From NCBI GenBank assembly GCA_947561715.1, contig OX387201.1, forward strand, positions 5,412,001 to 5,476,000: DNA of 64,000 bases, read 5' to 3'. Below are positions 1 through 11,300 of the stretch, in pieces. Source of the stretch: Ascidia mentula (Eukaryota; Chordata; Ascidiacea; Phlebobranchia; Ascidiidae). A program made the position numbers and the translations under genes. Positions within the stretch are counted from its first letter, which is position 1; every line of letters begins with the position of its first letter. The notes beneath the pieces are model-generated. The model saw only the letters and a list, made by a program, of their open reading frames with translations, did no database searches and was not told the DNA's origin.

Positions 1-2369
1 GTGTTATACCAAGCTTGTTTATAGCAGTGGTTCTCCACATTTGTCAAACAAATTTTACGGTGTAGTCAGTCTAAACTCATCAACATAACCAAACGATGTT
101 TTTAGATACTTTTTTAACAACCTTTCGTTTTTGGCAACTTTGGACGTTACCTTGGCCATAGGTAGTCAATTCGTCTCATCCGAAATCTATACCAGCAATA
201 CTGCATATATATGACTACGTCTATTATGACGTCAAACTTCCCACAAAGGGTTTTGGAAAAATTATCAGTGTGACATCAGTGAAATAATGTTGGAGAACTA
301 GCACTGGTCTATTGGTTTTTGTTCAAGGGTAACCAACAGTTAATTGCAGCCCTTGTTACTGTAGCCACACATGGTTTATATTTTAAACAATGTAAAAGCC
401 TACTCATTCGTTGTGTTGGCTTGTCATAAATCTACTGTTGACACAGTGCCGTGGTGAGCCTTTTACTGTGTTAAAGAGCTAGTCAATTATTAACCATATG
501 CTCTTAACTGAAATTTTTGTATCGCACAAGTTATTGTGCAACATATTGTAGAAAGGTCTACCAGGCTTGCGTAAAGGTTTCCTTTGTTTTTTTGTGTCGG
601 GGTATTCCTTTGATTTGGTCTATAATTCGACCAATCCAAATTTTGTGACTAATTCCGCAGTCAGTTTTCAGCTCAACTAGTACTTTTATATGGTATGAAT
701 CATACTCATTAGTGACTTGTCCATATCCTGACAATGCAGCAAGCAGGAAGCTGGGTCGTGACGTGTGATTTCACTGTTTCTTCGTTGGTTGCGGGTCAGA
801 AAGGTGTACAGTGCCAATGGTGGTAATTTTCCTGTGAAGGAAGCGTCATTCTTTTTACCGCTGGTTAGCCACAGGTGTTCGCAACCAGTATTTAACCTAT
901 CTCTTGTTTTATTGCTTACTTTACGCTGGTTAAGCATGGCAAATGTTTAGCCAAGCCAAGCGGAACTGTTTGTGGCCAAAGGGCAAAACGACTGAAAGCG
1001 TGCATACCTTGGGCTGTTATTTTTTTCAACCTATAAGCGCCGTCCCGAATGTGGGTCGCTGAACCTTTGGCAGTCAATTTACGTCAAATTTTAGCCCAAA
1101 TCTGGATTGATTCTTGTCTAGATTTATTTTATGCTTCGCACCTAAACTACGTTGTTACATCAGTTTAGCTCAAATTGTACAGTTGATTATTAACAATGTG
1201 ATGTGTCAAGTACAAAGCAATGGTTTAACGCGGGATTTATAGACTTACTGAAGGCAAAATAAGTTGTTTTTAGATAACAAATATCTTAATGTTTACCAGT
1301 TCTCCACTTTTGTCTGGGGTTTTCAACGACTAGCGCTTTTAGGTCGCAAAAGAAAAAGGTTGAGAAGCGCTGCCTTAGGCCTTCAGCCAAGCGTTTAGGA
1401 AAGCCTGTTTTGTTTCGTTTTACGCCTTTCACGGTGCTGCTAGCTAATTCAGTGTTTGTGGCGCAACACACAATGTAAGCTTAAGGCACTTTATAAGTAA
1501 AAGATGCAAGTGGCTCGTAGATAAACTAAGCTAAGTTAAGCTTTGTTGAATATGCGTCAAGATATATGCTTTGGATTTTAAATGCGAAATATACTTGTTT
1601 TCGCTACATGGGCATTGTCGTTCAGCACAATGTTTCCAGGTTTGCATAGAACTAAAAACAGCCTAATTTTGTTGATAACTAATTTGCCAGTAACCTCAGT
1701 GTTGTAAGGCAAACATTTAGGTCTGTAGTTAAACATCGCATGTATAGGATAACAACTTTTTCATTGAGCTGAAATGCTGAATATCATGCTGCCCCTCTGT
1801 GCGTCACAATGGCAGTGTTTTGTTTTAAATTCCTACCTATCAGTTGCTCGCGTCCGTAAGTTTTAAGTGTCTTTTGTTTGAAGCCTAACCTTTCGCTTAA
1901 GTGTGGAGCTAATATAGTGTTGATCATTTTCGAAAGGAACTGGCTACGCGGTCACAAGGGAAGGTGTTCATATGGCAGTATTCCGTGATGACTGTCTGTT
2001 TGCATTATTTAGAAGGTACATGTTGTTTATTTAAACACCTGAGCTTTAGTATTTTGTTTCAGACTTTTAGTATTGCTGTTAACCTATATGCAGAGAATAC
2101 ATGCCGTCGTTTCAGGTTTATTCCAGACATTTATTTAAACAGTTCTAGTAATTCATTTTCTTTGTTTATATTAGTAGGTCACAGTAGTTTAGTTGCTTGC
2201 AGTGCTTGACGAAACCTAACAGTTGACCTATTCTATTGTATTGTCAAAATTTGTCAATTCAGGAAGACATTCAGCCGACCGCATCTTTTATTTCTCCGCT
2301 GCAGCAGTTCTATTCCCAAAGCATTATGGCGTTTATTGTACCATGCCTGTAACAATATCTTTCCAACAG
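1..2369. other. No gene recognised; upstream region of the SR-rich gene
   Basis: I see no coding exon here. Open frames on both strands are short (at most about 117 codons), lack recognisable domains, and have AT-rich composition like the neighbouring introns. The stretch probably holds the promoter, any 5' untranslated exon, and an intron or outron of the gene whose first coding exon begins at 2370. No convincing core promoter motif could be singled out by eye. Confidence 0.5.
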
Positions 2370-2372
2370 ATG
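2350..2372 (+). other. Splice acceptor placed directly on the start codon
   Basis: A pyrimidine-rich stretch ending in CAG at 2367-2369 is followed at once by ATG at 2370. The acceptor could close an ordinary 5'-UTR intron or receive a trans-spliced leader, as is common in tunicates. No matching upstream 5' exon can be recognised. If the acceptor is used, the in-frame ATG at 2342 lies in the removed RNA, so 2370 is the preferred start. Confidence 0.5.
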
Positions 2373-5300
2373 CCGTTAGAATTGCAAAAAGGAAGCAAAA
2401 TGGTTGGCGATGGCAAAGGACACCGTCTCAACGAAGATTTGATTAAAGTTGAATATACAACATGTGCTGGTGTCAGATTGCCTGCGTATCAACGCAAAGA
2501 TCAACAAGTGATTCCTATTCGTGTTTTACATGCGGTACGTATTTGCAATATTACGAGTACTGGGTTACCTTCGTAACCATTAACATTTTTTATCATACCA
2601 CCAACGATGCGTAGGACGTTTGCCTTGACTAAACGCAGACGTGCAACAAATCATTATTCTAATGGTGGGTAAAACGATATTTTATGACAGGTTGAGAAAT
2701 AATAGCAGGAAGTCAAACAAATTTAAATGTGCAGAGTGGCTGCAGCCGTTTCGAACTTTATACAATACTGTTGGTGGACAACAGAGGTCTTTTGTTAAGG
2801 CTTAGGCGTCAGGCGGAAGAAATCTCAGACGGAGAAACAGTGGGCTGCGCGTTTTCGTGCACGCTTGGATACACTCGCGTGTGTGTGCACCCACGCGTAC
2901 ACGAACGCGGGCACACACGCACGCGCGCGCGCGATCTCTGACAAACAAATGTAAAAGACTGGCCTCTGTAAAGAGAGACGTGGCTCTCTGTCACTGGGCT
3001 TGTTTGGCAATTATAGCTTCCGATGCCTTTATCAACACATTAAAATGTGTTAGTTTACAGGTAAGTTGCGCAACATGTGGTGTGCGAACGTGTGTGTCGG
3101 AGCGGGCGTGTTTGAGTGTTTTGTTCGCCTGCCAACCAGTAGGTTGAAGGCATTGCGCTAAAAAGTTTTGTGTGGGCGTTTGTCTGGAGATTACGCAACG
3201 GTTTTGCTATTTATTACAGAAGAGCCAATTTTCGAATATATTAGGTTTGCTACATTTGGCACAAAACTATATTAAAGCGGTTTCTATCTGGAGCTTTTTT
3301 TTGGTTAAATGTACCTTATGTGCAAGTTCTTAAATGTGCCATACGTTGTGCGAGTTTTCAACATCAGTTGGTTGTGTGTAGCGTCATATTACACAATGTG
3401 TCTAAATTTAGGGCCACCAATTTTCACTGCGCGCTGTCAAGCAACGCCTTACTGCTACGACCAATTCATAGATACTTCCTGATGTCGTGACGTAAGGTTC
3501 AGTGCGCCTCGTTGTTAGCAATTGTCGATTGGTGCTTAGTCACGCGGAAAAGTTTATTTGCGCCAATTTCCTGTCTGCTATTTGGTTGTTGGCTAAAATA
3601 CTTATTCGTTTGTAGTGCTGGGAAGAGTTTTCAAGAGTTCTATTTATACTTTTTTATTTTTTGTGCATAGTTAAAAGCGTGACGGCAAAATTGTGTATAT
3701 GACTATGGATTGTTGTAAACTTTTTTTGAAGTTTTAGAAGAAATGTTGAAAGCTGCATGAATTTGTTTGTTTTGCAGACTATTTTTTCGGAGTTTGAATT
3801 GGTTGACGTGGAATATGTTATCGAACAAACAGTCGAAACTTATCCAATGCGTCCACGTCAAGTACGAGCTTATAATATTTGGCTAACTGTGAATCTACAC
3901 ACTGAATTTGGAAAAGGTTTTACAACAAAAACAAGGTCAAAAATCGTTGCAAGCGATAAAAGTTGTAATGTCATCACGACTGAGGTAAGTTCCAGACATT
4001 TACGGTTGTTTCTGATCCTACTATTGCTATTTTTAGATTAAATATTAAGTTTTGTTAAACTACAAAAATGTTCAAAACATTATTTTAAAAGCCAGTGTAG
4101 AGCTAGTTTCTGTTTCTATTCAAGTAACCAATATATGTTTTTTAAGGACGATTTCTCAAAGAAAGTAAAATCTTTATAACTAAAAAACAAAGTTAATGTT
4201 TTTAAGTTTCATAGACACAAACAAAATCAGTTTGATAATATATTTTCTACTTTTTGGCAATAATTTAGGTCGAAATATTAAACAAACATTACCATCAAGC
4301 AAACATTTTTTTAACCGTTTTGTTATTCATTTTATTGCTCAAATTACATTACTTTTGTTGCTATTGTATTGTATAATGCTTGTCAAGTTATAAAACAAAA
4401 CACCTGATTATACAAGAAAGGCGTTCCAACCAATTTAACACAAAACTTCAAAGTTTAATTTTCTTTTGTTGCTCGTAAAAGTTGTGTTTTACTTGGTCAA
4501 ACTGTGACTATATTGCTTGCTTGTGCACAAATAACCAGGTTATTTGCTGCACCTGAAGAAGCGAGATCAATCTCGCGAAAGCTCGTGCTAATAAAGTGGT
4601 TTCATAGTCAGTCTCTTATAAAAGCAGTGCGCAAGCAAGCAATATGGTCATAGATCAGAGACTGACACGGCAAATTGAAGAAATTGGTCAAACTGTGTAA
4701 TACCATTGGCCCAAACTCATTGCAGAAATGATTTGGTTTCTTGTTTATATTTTTTATATTTATATTCATGCAGGAGTGCCAGAAGATTAAAAATATGATC
4801 CGATCTCGCGTGGAACAAAAGAAGAAAATAAAATCCCTGTCGGACAGCGTTAAACGTGTAAGTGTCAACAGTGGAAATGCAAAGCCTGATTGTGGTGTGG
4901 TTAACTACTCAGACTCGGGACAAGGCTCGACCGACTCGAGCGATACCTCCCCATCCCGTAAGGTAAAAACCAAAAAACAGAACGGTCAACGCAAAACAAA
5001 TTCAGCTGACAATGACAAACGGTCGTCACACCGACGACATTCAAGATCTTCATCGAACCATTCATACAGCAGATCTGATAGAAGTCATTCAAGGAATTAC
5101 AGGTCGCGATCGAGAAGGAGTTCGGAGTCTTACACTAGCTGTTCATCTCTATCTCGCAGTAACAGCAGCCGCTCGCGCAGTCGCAGCAGGCGTACCAAAC
5201 GATACAAGTCCAAACGATATCGATCGCGATATAGCAGGTCCGCATCGGTCTCCACCAGAAGATCTAGTTCAAGATCAAGCAATGACACTTATTCAAAGTC

Positions 5301-8300
5301 GCGCGATCGTTCGCGAAGAAGTCGTTCTAGAAGCTACGCCAGATCGCGGTCACGAAGATCTTACGACAGGTATGACAGGCGAAGTTCGAGTTACAACAGG
5401 CGAACGCCCAGTCGCTCAGATTCGAAGACAAGGGATGAAACAAACGATTACGGGCGCCGAACCCATCACCACCGCTACTACTACGGTTCGTATAGGTCCT
5501 GGGAAAGAGACTCTCACAACACTTTGTATACAAGTCGAAACGGACGCCGAAGCCACGACGATAGCAGAAGGGACTACAGTGGGGAAAGAAATATTTCCAA
5601 CAACTATCATCGGCCGCATTATGATTACTACCAACACAGGCGGTTTCCGAGATCCGATACGGACTCGGATGAACGCCAAAACGACAAATTATCCTCCTAT
5701 CCAACGTATAGCGAAAAGCATCGGAAAGCCAGCCATGACACAAAAGAAGCCAGTACTTCAGAGGGTAACTCGAAACATAAATCACGTAAAGTTAAAAAAA
5801 AGAAGAAGAAAAAGAAGGAAATGCGAAAATTTAAAGGAAAACCGGTTCAGTCAAAAGAAAAGGACAAAAGCGAAACCGAAACGAAACGGTCTGTGAGCCC
5901 TCAAGAGGCAACTGACGTCAAAGTAAAAGAACCGGAGGTCGGTGAATCACCTAAAAGTCCAGTGCTTGACGAGACTGATGATGAACGCAAGACAACAAAT
6001 GTGCACGAGGAAAATTCACAGGCACAGTCAGTCAACCTAAACAGCGCTGAAATAAAAGTCAAATCGGAACCAATGGAAATGGAGGAAAGCGGTGGGGAAA
6101 ATATCTCTGAATTTTTCGGCCCTCGGCCGCCCGTAAAACAGCATGTGGTTAGGAAGTTAACCAAGCTTTCGTCACCGTCCAGTTCTGACACAAGCTCGTC
6201 TGAGTCATCCGAGCGACACGAGTCTGCTCCGACCACCACCAGTGAAGACGAATCAACTTTACAAATGCTTCGGGCTTTGCCTGCAAATGGTCCAACGTCG
6301 GAATCTTCTTCAGACAACGAAGCAGCGGACAAAAATGAGACAGATGAAATTTCGCCATTTAAAGCCAAAGGAAAATTCAAACCAACGACATCCGCCATTC
6401 TACCAAATCCAGTGCCAGCAGTTCCACGGGATGTCGTGTCACTTGACATTAACCGTCCCACATATGCTGTCAACATGCCAATCTTGTTCACACCTTACAT
6501 GCTCTATCCGGGCCCCGCTGGTACTCAAACCAACATGCCAGGAAGTCATTTGCAACAGTTTGCCGCTTTCAAACCGGTAGCAGTGCAACAAAATCAACGT
6601 TTGGCACATGTTCCACCTAGTTCAACGTGTGTTGCTGCGCCGCAATCCCTTGATTTGCCCAACTTGGACCAAAGCAATAATGGCTTTACAGAAAACGCCA
6701 ACAACAACAATAAGTCATTTATAGGCGCTGCAGAAATGTCGAGTATGTCGTCCAAGCAATCAAACAACTTGAAAACTATTGATCATTTAACGAACCATGT
6801 CAATGCTCATAGCACGAAAGTACAGCACACAACTTCCAGTGATTGTTCGTTCCCGGCTGTTAATACGCCTGGTTTTCAAGATTCGTCAGAAAAGTTTCGC
6901 AGTGCCTCGCCGCAATTTCGGAACAGGCTACATAGTATAGTGAACACCTTCACGAAACAGAGTACAAAGTTTGATGACGTGCTTCCGGCAAGGGCAAGAG
7001 ATGAAGATGTTTCAGATTATCGCTGGCGGTTTGATAAGAATAATCACAGTGACCGTGAAGAACAATTACACGCTCCTACCTACCATCAATATTCTTATTT
7101 GGGGCAGAAGAAACATCGATTATGGTTGCATCGAAGTTCATCAAACAGAAAAGATTTCTGTAATAATGTTTTTGATCAGGACTCTAAAGTAGAGGCACCT
7201 CACCAAGAGGTAGAAGAGAATTTGGCAAAATTAATATCCATTATTAGGAATACCACCAGCACTGGGAGTGGTACTGATGACAGACAAAAAAAGATGGAAC
7301 GCAAACAATCCTTTCATTTCGACCTAGAAGATATTAGCGATGCTCCTTTAGAGTTCAGTGACGACGAAATTACAAACACTGGCAAAATTCATGCGGATCA
7401 GCTAGTTGACGAACATGTGAGTATGGAATGGCCTTTTAGTGAAACTGAAGGAAGTCGTTGGGGTTCAGATGTATTTCGGGCACTCTGGAATGCATTTGAA
7501 GAAAAAGCAAATGAAATCATTACTAGAAGTTCACCGCGTTTACTAAATAAAGATTTAGAAACTGCACGCAGAAACTCTGTGGAATCTTCTTCGTCGAAAA
7601 CTGATGACACTGAATCGTTGGCACAAAGACCAGCGGAAGATAATGATCCGCAATTAAAAGTAAATTCTACAGTTAACACAAATTTACCAACTGGTTTAGA
7701 AACACCTGTCAATCCTGTGTGTGAATGTGTGGCATTTCCAGTTTCCTCGACTTCCGTTGCGTTGGTTTCTACAAGCGGAACCGAACCTACATTCCAGCTT
7801 ACCACAACTGCGTCCACAGGCAACACGTCGAAAGAAACAAGCACTCCCCAGCCAATTATGAGACAATCGTGGAAGAAAAAGCTCTTGGAAAAGGCTATTG
7901 TTGATACAGTACAGTCAATAAATACAGTCCCAACGCCGTGCGCGAACTCCGACCAAACATCCCAAAGAGCCAAGGATCAAAGCAAAACTATCCCAGATGA
8001 ATCTATGCAGTCGGTCAGTGTCAAAGAAACCGAAGCGTCTAAGAAGACGACAAAGACCGCACCTACTCGTGGCCGAAAAAAGCGACCGGACAAAAAGTTC
8101 GAAAAAAGAGTTATGTTAAGGCGAAGGGCGAAAGTCAACTCGGAGTTAACAGTTGGTGACGGTGAAGTGCAGAAAACAGTTGGTGATGTAGAAACTCCAA
8201 AAACGTCTGAAAGTTGTGGACCGATACTGAAAGATATTTGCAACACTGATGCTACAGAAAGGGGAAAGGATGCACTTCCTCGAAAGCACGACAAATCTTT

Positions 8301-11300
8301 AGAAGAAACAAATCACAATGTCAGTGAAAAGTTTGCACAAAACCTGGCAACTGAGCACGAAACCCCTTGTGTTAGTGGGTCCGTAGATGAAGAAAACGTA
8401 ATAACCACAGAAACTAATTCAAGCCCCACACCCGAAATCGTAGATCATGAGCAATTGTTGGAGACCAATTGCCAACCAATATCAGACGTACAGTCCACTG
8501 GTTCAAGTAATCTCGAACCGATGTTGTGCGATGCCAACGATAATCGTCCAGAAATATACACAGACAAGGAACCAATTGACGCAACGGCCATATTTAGGTC
8601 TGCCAATAGTGATGGGACTAATAATGAATGCAACAATTCAAAACTGGAAGCGCGCGCAAAAGCTTTTAACTCTGACAATAATGGCAAAGAATTCAACACA
8701 CTGAACACTAATTCATCTAAGGTTGCAGAAAATGGTGAAAATTCAGGCGACGATAGGGCCGTTACCGATAAGAAAAATGGCAACATCGCATCCGACAATC
8801 GCATGGAAGCTGTTAAAAACCTGAGCACTTTTGACAAGGTAGTTTTGAAGAGTTCCGTTGACAAACTGGACAAAGCTTTCGTTGACCGTTCTGGAGATTT
8901 AAATGATCCAGGCCAAAAGCAACATAGTAACAATATCAAGGTGGCAGTTCAACACCAACAGCCGCTTGAAACAAATTCCGGAGTCCTTGGAACAAATCAA
9001 GTAAAGGTCATAACTTCGGTATCGGGCAACATTCAGAATTCAATCAAGCCTTCAAAAAATTTTCAATCATCTGAAGCCAATGCTGAGAAACTCGGCTCAA
9101 AACAGGACGTCTTAAACCCAACCGTGATGTTAAATGATTTTGCTAAAACGTACAAGCTGGATGATCTGTCCCGTCCATTACCACGGCGAAAGCCTCTTCC
9201 ATCAATATCATCAGACGAGGAAGAAGTTCAGACCAAAGAAGAATCTGAAACTGTGAGCAATATATCCCGAGAAGCTGTGGAGGAAGATCAAGATCCGGAA
9301 GAGGAGGATTGCGTTTTTCTGTCGGTTCTCTCCAACAAGTTTAATTTGAAAGAAACGGTGTTAGATGGGAATTCCCCCAATCCGCCCAAAGTGGCCAAAC
9401 AATTGGGCAACGGCATTGTGAAACAAGAAATCGCATCACCAACTGACGTTTTTCAAAGAGAAAAAGTTAAGGTGCAGCCAAGAAAAAAGGAAGTTAAAGA
9501 TTTACATCCAGATGAAAGCAGTGCGAAACGACAAAAGGTATATTTCGGTTTAAACTCAAAACACCATTTGGTTTCGCTGGTTTGAGCATGGTATTTTCTA
9601 TTTCAGTTGGACAAACACACAACGAACATGAACCCACATTTTTCTCAGACAGGAGAGTTACAGGAACGTGCCCTAAAATTTCCAATGGTTATCACGAATG
9701 AATCGAATTCAAACAAATCAAAGGTTTCACTTGGTATGTGTTTGCCGTTTAACAAAACTATTGGTTTGGGTAATTTGATTAAAAAAAATACCACAAAATG
9801 TTAACTTTCTTTTTGTAACTGAACTGAAAACAGAAATGTGAAAATAAGAGTGTGAAAAATAGCAGTAAAAAAAATCTTTTCGAAATGTGGTGTCAGAAAA
9901 TGTTCTTTAGCTGTGTTGAAAAGTAATCTTATTAAACTTTTGTTTTCAGGATCATCCTTCCTGCCCCAAAACCCATTAAACACCATTTCATTTCCGCCGC
10001 AAAGAGATTTCAACACCACTGGTCATGACACTGAACGAATTGGTGAATATAACCCAGAACCACATTTTCCGCTGTCACATGACACGACTACAGGTATCGC
10101 TACAACGGAAAGCAGCAAACATCATATACCAACTATTGGCTCGGTATCCAGTGGTATACATTACCACGGCATCCTTGAAGTTGACATGCTAGTGCCGTTT
10201 CGATACATCAAGGGTGTCCGTTCTTTTGGCTTGCAACCAAGCAAATACAGAAAGCGTCGAATTGCGTACATGCAAACGCAATTGTCATGCAATGAACCTT
10301 TGGCAAAACCGCTGCCTCAACGTGCCGGTGTCACTCAGCTGAGAGTTCGTGACGTGGCCTTCGTGATTGGGATATCTCCACAGCAGCTTTACACCCACCT
10401 GATCTTCTCCAAAATTCCCATGTATCCACCGTTGGAGTTTTTCCGTGACATTTACTGTCGAATATACGGCCGCGAAATATCACAGGAAGTCCGTTTGGAG
10501 AAAGAGCTCGGTCCAATGGAAGACCCGAACCTCGACAAAATGTTGCACATGGAAGACTTCTTGAAAGTCATTCTTCCGGTTAGTCAATTCATGAGAAAAT
10601 TATGCAACAAAAGTATGAAACAATTCTGTGTAACATGTGTGCCTTGTAATGTATAGGAAACAAGGCATATGTCAGTCATAATTGTTTTTTAAGGTTTTTT
10701 TTAAGTTTAGCGTTAAAGAACGCCGTCCATAATATAGAACGTAAAAAGTAAATTTTATTTTCCAAAAAAGTTTGTATAGTAATGAACATAAGTTTTGTCT
10801 GTTGGTAAAAGGTAGTTTTTTTGTCGTTTTTATAAACTCTGTTATTGATTTGAGTATTCCGTTTTTATTGGGTACTCATGTGGTCGTTTCGTAATAACAA
10901 AACATTTCACCAAACCAAGTTTTCTAATTAGAAAAACACAATTTTAGGATTTTTATGATAAGCATTTTGGAATCAAAAGCAACCAACTTCCAAACTTCGT
11001 TAGTGTTAAAACCTACCAACCAATCAACTTCATCGATGATAACATAACTGAGGTAATGTTGGCATGAAGAAATTTTGATATGAATTGTGTAATTTTGTTT
11101 TTAAAATTTTTTTTTTAAATATATTGTGATTAACTAGTTGTTAACTCGGTAGACATTAAACTTATTTGTTTTTAGCTGAAATTTAGTGAATTTACATGAA
11201 TGTTTTTCATCATTTTGTTCGCATGCATTAAATTAATTTTCTTTTTATATTTACAACTTACAACACTTATTAAAATGAGAACCAAGGCAACTTGAAGATA

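Noticed and set aside
5012-5896. Plus-strand 294-codon frame overlapping the RS domain
   Set aside because: It is an alternative frame of the SR-rich exon, opened by biased Arg/Ser codon use.
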